Shown piece after piece: positions 44,589 to 63,169 of a stretch of DNA of 64,000 bases. The first letter of the stretch is position 1; each line of letters opens with the position of its first letter. The translations under genes and the position numbers were made by a program. The notes beneath the pieces were generated by a model. That model was not told the DNA's origin and searched no databases. It was given only the letters and a program-made list of their open reading frames with translations. This DNA is from Panopea generosa. Lineage: Eukaryota > Mollusca > Bivalvia > Adapedonta > Hiatellidae. The stretch covers positions 78,576,719 to 78,640,718 of the forward strand of contig CM055899.1 in assembly GCA_029582155.1 (NCBI GenBank). The letters are read 5' to 3'.

Positions 44589-45163
44589 CTAAATATCATA
44601 TTTTTTTTTCTTGGTGTTTACTGTCAACTTCCATCTTTGGCAATATTCGGCTAAAACGTTTAATGGTTGCTGAAGTGCTTCAGGTGATTTTGCGAACAAA
44701 ATTATATCGTCTGCATATAAAAGCAAGCATATATTAATCATACCCAAATTTATACCTACAGCCCCCTTTAAATTTAATTCCTCCTCCAGGTCATTGAGAT
44801 ACATGCTAAATAAAAACGGAGATAGACATTCTCCCTGTCGTACACCTAGAAAGCAAGTAAACTCGATATAAACATTATAACGATCAGCCCAGCATATAAG
44901 ACGGTTGTTTAAAATTCTAGAAAACAATTTACCCAGTGTACTGAGAAGTGTTATTTCTCTATAATTCCCTGGCTCGGCTGTATCCCCGCTTTTAAATATT
45001 GGCACTATGTGACCCTCACTCTTTCTGGGGGAAAAAACCCGTGATAGACAAGCATTAAATAGTTTATATAAATACGGTTGTAAGGCATTTGATCCATGTT
45101 TAAAAAAATCATTTATATAAAAATCTGGTCCGTCGCTACTGTTATTACGGAGTTGCTTAATTG
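44589..45163 (-). pseudogene. LINE reverse transcriptase, internally deleted
   Basis: The frame opens LRNNSSDGPDFYINDFFK, then GHIVPIFKSGD, NYREITLLSTLGKLFSRIL, then jumps to GVRQGECLSPFLFSMYLNDL and LLLYADDIILFAKS (catalytic YADD). The region that should hold RT block A, with the first catalytic Asp, is missing between the words WADRYNVYIEF and GVRQG. It ends in a frameshift in an A run at about 44597, after which MIFRKGGKIANNF continues in another frame. Confidence 0.88.
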
Positions 45164-45919
45164 ATATATATCATGTTTGGTAAAAATGTGCAGTTTTATT
45201 GCTAAGATCGAATAAACACCGGCGATATAGGCGATGTCTCTTTAAGCCTTACAGTATACAAATTTTGTAACCATAAATACTTCGAATTGAAACATAATTT
45301 CCTGGGAATAGTCTCGTTTTGTAGCGAATTTTATTGTGTATAGTAAAAATGTTGTTTTTTTTATTCTTGAGATGAATGGAAGTTAAAATAATTTGTAACG
45401 AGATTTCGCAAAGTTTTGCATGAATACGCGAGCATTTTCTAATATCTACAGAGATTTGAAGTAATAATATTCATTTTTTCTAAAAGATAGTTTGTCCCTT
45501 ATATTCGATGATTTATTCTGCATTAAAACCTTTGCAGATTTGGGTCATTACTACATTTAAAAGGGACATTATAACGTTTAGTTACGACTGATTCTCCATT
45601 CACATCAATATATTTTGCCCATTTTGCGGATCCTATTAGGTATTCAGGTTTGGATTTAATCCTATCATATATGTATCTGCATCCTTTTTTATTTTAAAAT
45701 AAAATTAAGGTTAACAGAGGAAATAATGGATCTTTTGATTTAGAGCTAGAGTGTGAAAACGAAAAGGTGCATAGGAAAGGCCTTAATGTGGAAATGAGTC
45801 CTGTTTATTTTAAGAAATGTTTAACAACACCGTATTGTTGTGTCATTTCCGCAAGTGTCATAAAATTTCCATTATTGTTCATTAAATCATTGATGAAAAT
45901 TATACCTTCAACTTATTTA

Positions 45920-46112
45920 TTTGACCTCGATTGTGAAACAAGTTATTACAACTTGTACAAATCACGCTCGAAGTCTTGCTGGGTAGAACCAGTACTAAGC
46001 TTATGCAGAATAATTGTCTTGCTCAAGGACACTACAGATAGTGGTGGGGTCGAACTCACGACCCTCCGATCATGGGTTCGATACTCTACCACTAGACCAC
46101 GCGCTCCACATT
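45920..46112 (-). repeat. SINE family 2, copy 3 (inverted)
   Basis: The complement carries GTGGTCTAGTGGTAGAGTAT, GTGAGTTCGACCCC and GTGTCCTTGAGCAAGAC. It agrees with the other three copies over the whole length. Confidence 0.78.
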
Positions 46113-46182
46113 ATTATTGGAGAACACATATATACAATTGTAAGGGAGCGTACTATATAGTTGACTGTTTGAGGGAGTGGGT

Positions 46183-46270
46183 GGGGGCAAAGGTCGAATC
46201 TACGACCTTAGTGGTGAGAGGTAAGTGATCTTGAGATGTGGCCTCCGATTACTCGACTACGGAAGGCCTT
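46183..46270 (-). repeat. SINE family 3-like tRNA unit
   Basis: GGTCGAATCTACGACCTTAG and GGTGAGAGGTAAGTGATC match the sequence cut at 28902, showing the intact order. Confidence 0.5.
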
Positions 46271-46394
46271 CCACCAGTATTCAGTCAGTTTAACTAGTTG
46301 CCGACTTTTAGAGAGTGAGGGAGACAAACAGTCTAATACTGTTGTCATACGTTTGGTTAGACAATTGTTCATAAGGAGATTCTGATTAAGGTTA

Positions 46395-48450
46395 GTTGAA
46401 TAAAACATTCAGACAAACACGCACACACGCCGGTCAGAACACGCACACACGCCGATCAGGTAACCTTTTTTCGGAGTCGCCCAAGTAATGATTATTATTT
46501 TTGAAAACACATTTTTTTGTTTTCATTCAAAAATTCAGTCATTACGACATCGTCCCCTTAAAGAAATAAAAAAAACTATGATTGATTCCAAAAATATCCT
46601 GTTTAACCTACCTACCTGTGCTTTAACTAATTATAAATTGTTGTCCATTATAAATTATTCTTACTGATACCTGAATAAAAAAATTTCATTTCAAAGATTC
46701 AAAATTTCAAGATTCAATATCTATTTATTTGTAACTTTAACATATAATATTTCTCATTACATACATATAATATAAAATACACAAAGTACATCTAACAATT
46801 CTAGTTATCACATGGCAATTCGTATATTATTTTAAACATTTGTAACACATATACAAGAAGCATTTGTATAAATGTTGTTTATATTTAAGGATGGCCTGGC
46901 TGTTGGAGAGATAAGAAGCGGATTAATGGTCCAGTTGTTAAGGCATTGGACTGCGCAGGTTTGACTCCCTCTCCTCCAACTTACAATACTTATCAGTCTT
47001 TCGAATGAGGGCCCATGTATCAGTAATTTACACCGGGCATGTAAAATAACCATGGATGCTACAAAAGGGTCTTCTGTATCTCAGCACTATCCTCCAAAAA
47101 TCTAAAATTACTAATACTCTTCTGGAGGTGTCGCCAACATGGAAAACAGGTGGCTACGATAAATAAAATTATCATCATCATAGTGAAAGGATAACAAAAC
47201 AAAACACTATCATGCAGGTATGTCCGGTATACAGACCTATGTGTCAATCATTACAAGAATACGCACGCACCACAGCATGTGGTTAATACAATTTCGCAAT
47301 ATATGTGGAAAGTTTTTAACTTATTTACTTTAAAGTATACACTCGATGTTAACAAGTTTAAAGCAAACCACATCAATTGCGAAATCATGTTAATTAGTTT
47401 TGTAAAGCGTATGATGCATATTCTTGGAATAGTTGCTACATGGGCCTATATAACGGCCATATGTGAAAGTGTTATGCATCACAATTTCAACGCACACGTA
47501 ACGACATAACAGTAAAGGTTATCAACAGCAAATAAAGGTAAATAATTTACATCTCTTAATATATATATATTAAAATTACATTTAGATTAATTACTTAATT
47601 ATTATATATATATTCAGCTCATGTATGTAAATTGTCCTAGCAGTCAAGATGTGTAAAACCATTAGATATAGGCATAGTACCAACACTGGAAAAAAGGAAG
47701 TACTTCCGTGGGAGAGTCGCATAATGGCTGTTATGAATAATCCTTGTTTCTCCTTTTTTAAAAATGCATTTTCCTTATTTTAATGCTCATTTTTTTTATT
47801 TGAATTGTATTATTGGTGTATTTTGAACATTTTGAAAGCATTGTCATGTTTGAACTGTGAATTTAGAAAAAAATTGATGCTTGGAAATTGGGGTATGAAT
47901 ACATGATATCGGAAGTATACTTCACTTTGTGAACAGTTTATACACTGAGCAGAAAAAAAACACTTTTACATGACACATGACCCCTACGTTTCTTATCTTA
48001 GTTTAGTATTACAGAGGTTGACAAACAGTAAAATGTAAGTTTCACTTCTTTCAATAAATAATAAAGAACAAAAATCAATGGAGGAGTTAAACCTTTATAC
48101 GAGTAAGTCATAGTTGAAACCAATTCTATTGGCTTTGTTTATTCTATAGTATTGTCTTTGGTTTGCATTGTAACTAGGCGCACTTGCCGTAGTTTGGTCT
48201 GTACATTCATGTCTGGTTATTCACAAATGAACATCTCCATAATTATTTTTTTTATTACAGAATCGTCTCTATGTATTTAAACACATTTAGATTTCAAATA
48301 ATGTATAACTTTTTCTCTTGCTTGTCAATTTTCAAGTTGTGTGTGTAAAGAAATATTGATGTTTTTATATAATATATCGAGATATTTTTCTTAGATTGTT
48401 TGAATCAAGAAAAAAATAAATATTTATAAGGCGTATTTAATTTGATGTCA
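46395..48450. other. No gene recognised; AT-rich intergenic DNA with a degraded tRNA-like unit
   Basis: A 24-bp direct repeat (CACGCACACACGCCGGTCAG) lies near 46420-46455. A tRNA-like TGGTCCAGTTGTTAAGGCA with GGTTTGACTCCC lies at 46925-46970. The rest shows nothing I can support. Confidence 0.35.
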
Positions 48451-48459
48451 TTGTTCTAG

Positions 48460-54135
<5,676 letters not shown>

Positions 54136-54143
54136 GCATATGA

Positions 54144-54149
54144 AATAAA
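54144..54149 (+). promoter_or_regulatory. Polyadenylation signal AATAAA
   Basis: Only 9 bases past the stop at 54135, so the 3' untranslated region is very short. Confidence 0.65.
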
Positions 54150-54199
54150 CTTAAAATATAATTTTGTTTGTTTGTTTTAAGAAATCAATACAAAAAATA

Positions 54200-56050
54200 A
54201 TTGATTATTTTGATGTTTGAGCGTTACCACTTCAAACTTTCCATCTTTATTTATTAAATGCTTAATTTCACAAATAATGAACAGTATAAGCATATACATA
54301 CAATTCAATATTACAAAGTATAAACGAAACATATGAACTCATGACGACATTGATTACACACGTATACAAAGGAAACTACTAAACCGTTATATATTTATCA
54401 ATCAGCATACATTTCAACCATACCATGGGCACATATTAAACACGTTGTTGTTGTCTTTTCCAATTTCTTAACATATAGCTTACCGAAACGAAATAGAAGT
54501 TAGCTAGTTAAGCAACCATATATTTGATTGTTTTACATAACATTGTTATAGTAGATACACACTCGCTCGCGCGTGCACGCACGCATGTACCTAGTAATGT
54601 GATACACGATAATATAATATATACACTATTTAATAAATATTACGCACAGTATAAAGGTACATTTAACCAACTATGTTCTGCCTTAAAAGTATTTATAATT
54701 TTATCACAAACTATGCATAGCTTTTTAAGTTTGTTTGGATATACAGTGTTAAATAAATAAACTTTACTCATTTCAAATATTCTGTTCCAAACGCTGCAAT
54801 GATATTGATATGGCTGTGTCAGCTGATCATATTTTCACAAATCTGTGTTTCCATTGAACGTTTTAAGTGTAGTTGTGTACCCGTAAATTAACAATAAAGT
54901 GGACAAGGGGTGTAATCAAAAATAATGTTTTTTAACAGAAACGAAATTTGCCTTGTTTTTGTTACTGCTAAAATTTGATTTAGCCCATCAGAGCTAAAGG
55001 CTCAATGTGAGCTTTTGGGATCACTATTCGTCCGTTGTACGTCCGTATGTACATGCCCACATAACCGTAAGGAATGACAGACTGCCATTCTGGGGTAAGG
55101 ACGGTATTGTGGGGATAGAACATTAACACCACAGTACCATTTCAGTACAAAATGCCATTATTGGGTTAATTCCATTTTAATGCATTTTCTATTACTTTTA
55201 AAGGATCAATGTGAGATATTGTGATTATTCCTCGTTGATGTCCATCCGTGCGTACGTGCGTCTATCCGTTCGTTAACAATTGCTCCAAACAACATCTCCT
55301 CTTAAACCTCTTATCCGATTTAAATAGAAAAAGAACAGACGTGATCCTATGCCAAATTAGCTAAAACAAACTTGATCCATACGGAACTCTGGTTGCCATG
55401 GCAACGTAAAGGACAAAACTTGTTTAAGACTTAACTTAGTGATGCATCAATGTGAAACAAAATTATGAAGTGATTTCAATTGTTTGGTTAATAACATGTC
55501 CGTTTATGTAATGGAAATTTGTATATCTACCTGGTGAACTCTGACAAATGCAAATCATGAAAACGGATTTTTTTACGCTGGATTATTATCACACGTGTTT
55601 AAATAAACACGTTTCCACTAGTCAAACAGACTGACACAATACCACATTCTTATACATACATCTAAGTTTAACTTGTAGAAAAGTAATTGAACTTTAAAGA
55701 GAGTAAAGTTTCGTTTTTTTGCAGAGCATAGTTCTATTAACTTAAACATAATAGGTCTTGTATAATAGACTTTGTTTAGATAAATTCTCCTAACGTCATG
55801 AAACAATGGACATACTAAAGGTTAATGAAACTTATCACCAATATCATTAAAGGAACACTTTCGTTCATTTGTAGGCACATTTCTCCACCTGCCTACTTAT
55901 ATACGCAAGTTATGATTTCTCGTTATAAATGCAAGCAGCCGTTTACAGTTATATGAAGGCAGTTACTTAATGTATACACTTTGTTTATAATTTGGTTAAA
56001 TGCACTTATATATATTCGTATCAGAAGTTATATTTATTTCTGTATTCCAA
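54200..56050. other. Intergenic; dispersed repeat near 54975-55440
   Basis: No gene recognised. CAATGTGAGCTTTTGGGATC and CAATGTGAGATATTGTGATT, each followed by a CGTCCGT-rich stretch, form two related blocks near 54995 and 55205. An inverted relative with GACGGACGGACATAC and TTGGCTCACATGAAC lies near 61610-61710. Confidence 0.45.
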
Positions 56051-56059
56051 TTTTGTATG

Positions 56060-57420
56060 TAAATATCTTTGAGCTTTTGATAGGAATATTTTACAAGCCA
56101 CTTTCCACATGGAAAATATTTCTTTCCATTTTGATTTAACAGAATTGTCTAAATAAAGTTCATACAGTAAAATGAATAGATTAGATAAAGATAGTGCTGT
56201 TGTTGTTTCACTATAAATATTTCCATGAAGTCTTATCCAATATGCAACAATTCTATTGTTTATACCAACTGATAGTTTTATGGCTCAAACTTAACCATAA
56301 CTCATGTACGATTTGGCTGGATTTTTTACAATGGAAAATATATTTATAAAATCTGAGTTGGATTCTTTCTAGAACATCTAGGTTTCCAAAGCCCAATATG
56401 TCACAGCTATATAACAGTATCGGTTTCACTGTGTGTGTTTTTCAAAGATATCAATTTATATATCATATGAAATTGATAATGTTTTAATTATTTCAAGTAA
56501 ACAAAACATTGCTTGTTTAGTTTGATCTACAATATATTTCTTTGTTTTGATGAATAAACCAGTTTTTGTAAAGTAGATACCCAGAGATTTATATTCATTC
56601 ACTATTTCCAGAATTGTATCTCCAATTTTGAACACTTTATTTTGTAAATGATTTCCTTTACTGAATTCTAAATATTTTCATTCACTAATATTTATATTAA
56701 GCTTCCAAATATCACAATAAGTTCTGAAATTATCAAGAGCAGTCTGGAGATGCTCGTTGCTCAGTTTAAGAAATATACGTTCAATTATTAGTTCTGTTTG
56801 TTTACTAATACCATTTACACCCTTAGTACTTCAAGATCATTTAAAAGTATGCTAAATAAGGAGAAAGATTTTTACCCTGACGAAGTCCTACCAAACATTC
56901 AAAATGTGGAGAAGTTCCCTCATTTTTAATAATTTTTGATTTTATATTGTCATATAAGTTATATATTATGTTGAAACATTTTCAATTGATGTTTGCATTG
57001 TAAAGTTTTCTCCATATGCATATTCTAGAAACAGAATAAATAAAAGCCTGTTTAAAGTCGACAAAACAACATAATACTGAATTTCTGTTTATCGGACTGT
57101 ACTATGTCTATTATTTAAACTCTTTAAAATAAATAGATTATCTGTCGTAAAAAGATATTGTAAAACTCAGCCTGTGTTTCATGTATGAGATTATGAGTAT
57201 CAGCATATTAAGTGGTCAATTTAAAATGTAGATAAATATTTTCCCTAAACAGCTTAATTAAAGAGGTAGTCTATTGTTTTCAGGAAGTTTTTGATCCCCT
57301 TTGTTTTTATATATTGGTTAAATTATTCCTATTGTCCAGCTTTGTGGGATTATTCTTTTGTTAAAAAATACATTAAAAAGCTTAAGATATATTGGTAAAA
57401 GAACGGATGAATTGGTTAAA
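56060..57420 (-). pseudogene. Strongly decayed LINE reverse transcriptase
   Basis: The minus strand, across several frames with stops, shows NKRIIPQSWTIGII and PIYKNKGD (about 57370-57290), CCFVDFKQAF with the block A Asp (about 57080-57050), and FECLVGLRQGKNLSPYL (about 56910-56860), followed by NDLEVL. The order agrees with a non-LTR RT, and block A missing from the LINE at 43216 is present here. Confidence 0.65.
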
Positions 57421-57429
57421 ATCCGGATG

Positions 57430-60400
57430 AATGGATATTTCATTAGAAAAGCCTAAAATTGATATCAACACAAAAGGGTATATACATAGCAAATCAGACT
57501 TTAGCATTATTTCGTTTGTTTTGATCTAAACAATTGGCTGTGAGCTTTCCTTTTGATTAAATGTTCAGTTACACATTATAACATGGAAAATCACTAAATT
57601 AAAAGTTGATTTTAATATTTCGACACAAAACCTTGTTAATTTATGTAAACTAGATATTACCGTAATTGCTTTTTAGTGTATACACAAAAAACTTTAACAT
57701 GATTCTTGCGCTAAAAAAGAGTCCTCTGTAGTTCGTTTCGAAAACGTTTTCAAAATGCTTCACAGGGGCCGTGCTTTTTAGAACAAAGACTGGCTTAGCG
57801 TATACTGCAATAAGACATCACTCATGTTAAAAAATGTCTCCTGTAGATTTTAACAGATGGGCGTATTTCAGGACATTTTTTTAAATATAAGGGTGTCACT
57901 GTGCTTTATTAAAGCAAGCTTGTTAACACATCAGTTTTGTGCATGTTTTATGTGCGGATACAGTCTTCCTTTGGAAAATATACATTAATAACGTTTCTGT
58001 AAATAGTTTTCACATTTGTTAATAACGTTTGTAATGAGAGTCAAAAGTAATTTTAGTTATATGTAAACGGTTCAATCATTTGTTCTGATGTCCAAATTAA
58101 TTTATACCAACAAGGATTTGGACAGTGAAATAAATGATAAGAAGAGCGATTTAAAAAAACATTGATATTTTAGATGTTATTAAATTGATTTAAGCAGTAA
58201 TTGTTTGATGTGCACAATACGTATTTGTAGAGAAACGATTTGTTGCTTTCAACGCAAAAAAAACAACAAGATATTTATTGCGCGCGGAGGAAGTTTTAAA
58301 AAATGCAATTTAAATATTGAAAGAGATATGCAAATACATGTATTTAAAATGATGTATGTTTATTTGAGTTTCTATGGAGTTGTCATTGAAAACGAAAATT
58401 CGCAAGTCGATATATAAACTTAAAAGTATTTTTTATTTCAATTATTTCTCTTTTTTAGCCATAATATATAACATTTATAAATTTGGCATGTATAAAGATA
58501 TATAAAATAGCAACAGTTCATTTGCATATAAAAAACAAAACCATATAATGTATTCAACTACCAAATGAAAGAGTGTGTAGTTTTAAGCGGATAACAACAT
58601 GAACAAGCTTATTTTGACGTCATTTCATGGTTTATGTTACATGCTACTGGATATAGATTGCAAAAAATCCCTCACCCCATTCCACAACCCCGCCCGAGAG
58701 TGACCTCTATAAAAAGTCAGGAAAATCACCAAATAGAAGGAATGTGCCAAAGCTTATCCCCAATAAGATTTCGACCACTTTCATTGCGAATCTGCATGTT
58801 AACAAATGAGCCAATAGGCAGATTTCCATTAGGTATTCGCCATTAAGTGCGTGAATTAAAGGCCACGTTTTTATTGTTTCTTGTATATAACAATGGTGTA
58901 TTATCATGTCTGGAACTTTTCCTGAGGATTGTTACTTTTGTACAGCGGCCCTTGATGATCAAAGTACTAAAAATACTGACAGACGTGCTTTAATAAAATG
59001 TCATACACCTTCCTAATTTGATTGCTGTTATTGTAGCGTTTGGGTTATTTCATGCAATATGTTTAAAAATGACATATTTAAATGTATACAATATATTATT
59101 TGATATGTTGCATATATAAAATACATTAAACAAATGAAATTCGAGGAATTAAAAGTAGTCCCTGTCGCGTAGGATTGTTTTGGCGGTGATAAAGACTGCA
59201 AAGCTTGATTACGCCGACATAAGCAGTGCATTTTGTTTAAATGGAATGGCGATCCGTAACCTGCATATGCCATCCAAATTGTTTTCATTTTGACTCTAGA
59301 GATGATAGACTAGACATCGTCTTAAACCACCACTCGGTCATAGAGGTCACGATGCAAATACAAACATAAAAAAGCAGTATGTATCGAGCATCCTTAAATT
59401 CTATTCATAACTTTAGTATAAATGGCGTCCTGCTCCAGACGTAATATATAACAGATTGTGTGAATTGTAGTTTAATGTTATATATTTTCAAAACTAACAA
59501 AATGAATATTGTTATTAATTTCTTAAAAATGACATTGGATATTAGAATTCCCGTATGTGTATAGGTGTCACAAGTGTGCGCACGATTGGTTTGATGTTTA
59601 AATAGGAGTTAAATCGGTTTACACATTGGCGTGTAACACCATCATTTTTTTAAAAGCATATATCTCTTTCCTTATACCATACAAATCTTACTTATGCCAC
59701 ACTTATGTCTAACGCATGTACAATGAAGGACGCAACAATGGGCCTTATATACCGCCTGCCTGATACAATAGAAGCATATATCTATACATGTCCTTTTGTC
59801 CCTCTAGTATATAAAGGTAGCATCTATGGTCGACGTTTCATCAAACAAAACTGCAATACTTGGATACTCAAACGGACAGTTGGAAGTTCTCCGGGTTCCA
59901 TATCAACATGATCAAAACCAAAAACGTCTTCATTCGCGCCATTGAGGCTGGATTATATAAGCTATGTAGTTTGTTTGGTAATCGATGAATTATAAAGAAC
60001 CATTGTTAAAGCACTGATAATGGAAACTGCTTAATGTTCCGTATGCTCGTTATACACGAAAACACATATGTAAAAGATGGCGGTTGGTCGTCTCTATATA
60101 GCTGAAATTAAGAGCTGATGGCTGCGAAAGGGGAACCTGTGACTTCTGTTAAACGTGTCACTTATTTTATTGTGATTCGTTATTTCTGCCTGAACGGATG
60201 AAAACTAATTTTAAAGTCTTCCTCGAATAGGCTGAATGTGGTTTATAAAGTAAAATACATAGTTATGCCGAATGTTTACTTGTCGTTTTAAACATGCGAT
60301 ATGTTTATGTTTTATGAGATAGAATTATACGTATATGTGAGAATATGAGACACATATTGTATGAGATAGAAGCATAATTGGATTTACCAAGTACACATAC

Positions 60401-61260
60401 AGTAATAGGATATCCTCCACGCGGGTAGGCGTTGGTCCTAATATAAGCTGTATAAACTTGTGTGTATTTTGCAGGCGAAGTACGTTGGTTATATAATACC
60501 AACATACCGCCCTGTCCAAACCATGTACAGCGAAGGCTTTTTTTGCTTGCGTAAACTTTGTCGACTGCCTGTGTGTATGTGTTGGCAGGGCGACAAAATG
60601 ACAACACTACAAATTAAACACACCAGGACATTACCAATACCAAAAATAGATAGTATGGATATATGCCTGCAACTTACGAACGAGCATACTAAAATAGTAT
60701 ACACATACTAGTATTTGTACACAAAGCATTGTTGTTTCCAGCCCACGCGTATATCTGCATCGTTAGCAGAAAAATCGTTATATTTAATTGCATTCCATTG
60801 ATGGTACGGAACATTTGTGAAATTAAAAATTCTTAGAAACAATCTTGAACATTTATATCATATGTATATTAAATGAAACTTTTACCGACCCAACCCCTCC
60901 ACCACCACTCCGCACCCCACCCCCGTGGGTCATTTATACCAATTATAAACAATTCGGCTGGTTTGTGATTGAGTACAACGTTTTTGGAAATCCACAATTC
61001 AGTCCATTTCAACGCTGGCACCTAAATTAAATCCCCTTTAAATGATCCAGTCTCAACTGTAATGACTAAATAATGCTCCTGACATTAAGATGATTGACAT
61101 AATATCTAAAATAGACGAGAAAACAGAATTTCCCAATGCAGTCCTATATATATAATTGGGTAAAATTGCTTGGCCTATAATGGACGCTAGCCCCTTTACG
61201 TGAGTAAACTTGAAACCCCCTACCCAAAGGACCATTTACACTAAATATGAACAAAGGCTG
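57430..61260. other. Gene-poor AT-rich stretch
   Basis: Only short frames without family motifs, signal peptides or coherent splice partners. I cannot support a gene or RNA here. Confidence 0.4.
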
Positions 61261-61264
61261 GTCG

Positions 61265-61710
61265 TTGTGGGGTTGTTTTTTTTTTTTGAAAAGATTTTTA
61301 AAATAAAATTTCCCTACGGTTCACTGGTCGGAACCAATTTCGATCCTAAGGTTATGGCTTGAGTAAACCTGAGAAAAAAACATTAGGTGATACTACATGA
61401 AAAATACCAAAGCTCCTGTGCTTGCACTTTCGAAAAAGACGATTTTTGAAATTTTTGAGAAAAAAACAACAACGACTGGTAAGTCTCTTCAGCGGAGTTA
61501 AATTTAACCCCAGGGTCATAATTTGAATAAACTTCATTGAATTATGTAAGGATGTTTCAAACCAACTGAAAAGTGGCACGATGTTTCAGAAAATAACTCC
61601 TTTAGAGAAATTGTTGACGGACGGACATACAAAAGGATAGACATACATACAGACGACCGACGGACGAAAAGCAATCAGAATGACTCACTAGAGACTTTGG
61701 CTCACATGAA
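61265..61710 (-). repeat. Dispersed repeat 3' of the 447-aa gene
   Basis: Paired segments (GGTCGTTGTGGGG / GGTCGGAACCAATTTCGATC / AACCCCAGGGTCATAATTTG) and a terminal GACGGACGGACATAC...TTGGCTCACATGAAC stretch. It is related to the block at 54975. Confidence 0.45.
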
Positions 61711-61728
61711 CTTAAATTACACACGTGC

Positions 61729-63072
61729 TTATTTAATCATTGCTCTCATTCGCTGCACCCTTGGCACAAAGCGAAATGTCTTTGGAGTTTTTATCGAGAG
61801 AGAACCATCCGGCTTATATCTTTCAATTGGTTTAGGTTCTATTGATTGTCGTGCATCAGTCAGCTGTGAAAAGTCAAATAATTCAGCGCTAGGCACAACT
61901 GCGGGTGTTCGTACATTGTTCCCTTTCTTTGGAGAAAAACTTCCGACAAAAGACCGTGACTTTTGATACGAGTCATGCAGTACACCTGCACTGCTGTGTA
62001 CTGCGGCATCAGAAATTGCACTCCGGAAACCTTCCGTTTTGGAATCAAAGGTGAGATTTGCTGATTTGGGATTGATACCTGATTTAACGTCAAACTTTTG
62101 TTGTTTGTTTCTCATACTATCTGCAGGTGGCATTGGTTCATTTATGAGAAACACATGACCATTTTCACATCGAGGCTGGTTGATTGAAACCGGAAACGGA
62201 CACCTATCTCTAAGTCGAGCTATTCCGAATCGATGCTTTGTCAATTCACCGGGCGAGTATGCTTCTAATTTTATTTCCGACATTTTCTCTAATTTTGGAA
62301 TACTCTTAATACAACTGTTATTGTTATCATTAGTGGCAACATTACTTTTGTTGTTATTTGCAGTAGTTTTACTTTCTAAGAGTATCATCTCCGGATCAAG
62401 AATCTGTGGTGCCGGCGTAAGTGGATTACGAATGTAAGAAAGAGATCTACTAAATCCTGTTTCCGTATTGGCGGAATAGTGAAATGTCCGTTCTTTGCGA
62501 AATGGCAATCCCTGAGGATACCTGCGTTCACCCGAATCGGCACTTACAATAACGCTTATTCGTGTTAGTCTTAGTGACTCCCTATCAACAGTTTCCCTTT
62601 CAACTACTCCCCTTTCAATCGGTTCTGCACGCTGCTGTTCTACATGCTGCTGTTCTACACGAGGCTGTTCTACACGCTGCTGTTCTATACGATGCTGTTC
62701 TACGCGATGCTGTTCTTCGCCGACAACGTCTCGTTTCATTCGAGCTTTCAGTTGCTGAATTCCCCGAAAGAGGATAGTGTTGTTGGATCGCTTGGTTGGG
62801 GCCCTTGCCCACTGTTCATAATGTTGATGAGTCACCTTCACTTTGGTTTCAAACGAAGGAATAACACTTTTCACTCGTTCAATTGTTGGCACTTCAACAA
62901 CGTTTGATTCAAATTTAGGGTGTAGCAGCTTTCCACGGTCGTCTATCCTATGCGGACCTTTGGCCTGCAGTAAAGGCAATACATCATTTTCGCTTGTTGC
63001 CGCATCCTCGTAGGCAACGGTAGTGGAACGCGACTTGGAACTGACTCGAATAGAAGGAAGATCGGCCGTCAT
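61729..63072 (-). CDS. Uncharacterised 447-aa protein, uninterrupted frame
   Basis: ATG at 63072 in an AAAAAAATGA context opens a 447-codon frame ending at 61729 with no intron needed. I recognise no family. It is polar and likely largely disordered. Features: a basic N-terminal third (TKRSNNTILFRGIQQLKARM), a Glu-Gln-rich run of about six EQHRVEQ-like pentapeptides at residues 120-150, an Asn-rich stretch near 245-260, and a more regular C-terminal part with LEAYSPGELTKHRFGIARLR and a basic tail TPKTFRFVPRVQRMRAMIK. There is no signal peptide or membrane segment. Codon use looks ordinary and the length far exceeds chance for AT-rich DNA. It could be an intronless gene, a retrocopy, or one exon of a larger gene. 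Confidence 0.75.
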   Translation of the reverse strand: MTADLPSIRVSSKSRSTTVAYEDAATSENDVLPLLQAKGPHRIDDRGKLLHPKFESNVVEVPTIERVKSVIPSFETKVKVTHQHYEQWARAPTKRSNNTILFRGIQQLKARMKRDVVGEEQHRVEQHRIEQQRVEQPRVEQQHVEQQRAEPIERGVVERETVDRESLRLTRISVIVSADSGERRYPQGLPFRKERTFHYSANTETGFSRSLSYIRNPLTPAPQILDPEMILLESKTTANNNKSNVATNDNNNSCIKSIPKLEKMSEIKLEAYSPGELTKHRFGIARLRDRCPFPVSINQPRCENGHVFLINEPMPPADSMRNKQQKFDVKSGINPKSANLTFDSKTEGFRSAISDAAVHSSAGVLHDSYQKSRSFVGSFSPKKGNNVRTPAVVPSAELFDFSQLTDARQSIEPKPIERYKPDGSLSIKTPKTFRFVPRVQRMRAMIK

Positions 63073-63154
63073 TTTTTTCGTTTTATCATCTAACTCAAAA
63101 ATGTCGTCTGCAAAATAGTTCTGAACGCGTTTGCAGGCGTTTGTTTACTAGTGC

Positions 63155-63162
63155 GTTTATAA
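63155..63162 (-). promoter_or_regulatory. TATA-like element upstream of the 447-aa gene
   Basis: TTATAAAC on the minus strand about 85 bases before the ATG at 63072. It may be chance in AT-rich DNA. Confidence 0.2.
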
Positions 63163-63169
63163 TTTATTA

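Larger units (their letters stand above)
43216..45164 (-). mobile_element. 5'-truncated non-LTR retrotransposon (LINE)
   Basis: Minus-strand ORF2 remnant with RT (45163-44589), a downstream region (44431-43991) and a C-terminal Cys/His motif (43882-43586). A (TA)n tract and about 370 bp of 3' sequence follow. It interrupts the dispersed repeat at 42906-45245. Confidence 0.85.
42906..45245. repeat. Dispersed repeat interrupted by a LINE
   Basis: Bases 42906-43215 and about 45165-45245 together match the reverse complement of 53527-53898 at roughly 80 percent by eye (shared motifs ATTTATGAGAAATTCGTTAA, TTTAGCATAACC, ACACTACAGAGACAA and AATGTGCAGTTTTA). The 1.95 kb between is absent from the other copy. 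Confidence 0.75.

Noticed and set aside
59705..59990. Possible minus-strand exon reading DVFGFDHVDMEPGELPTV
   Set aside because: A weak acceptor and no donor or partner exon nearby. It ends in a stop, and there is too little support.
62562..62907. Plus-strand Leu/Phe-rich frames at 62562-62907
   Set aside because: Antisense shadows of the Glu-Gln repeat in the 447-aa minus-strand gene.
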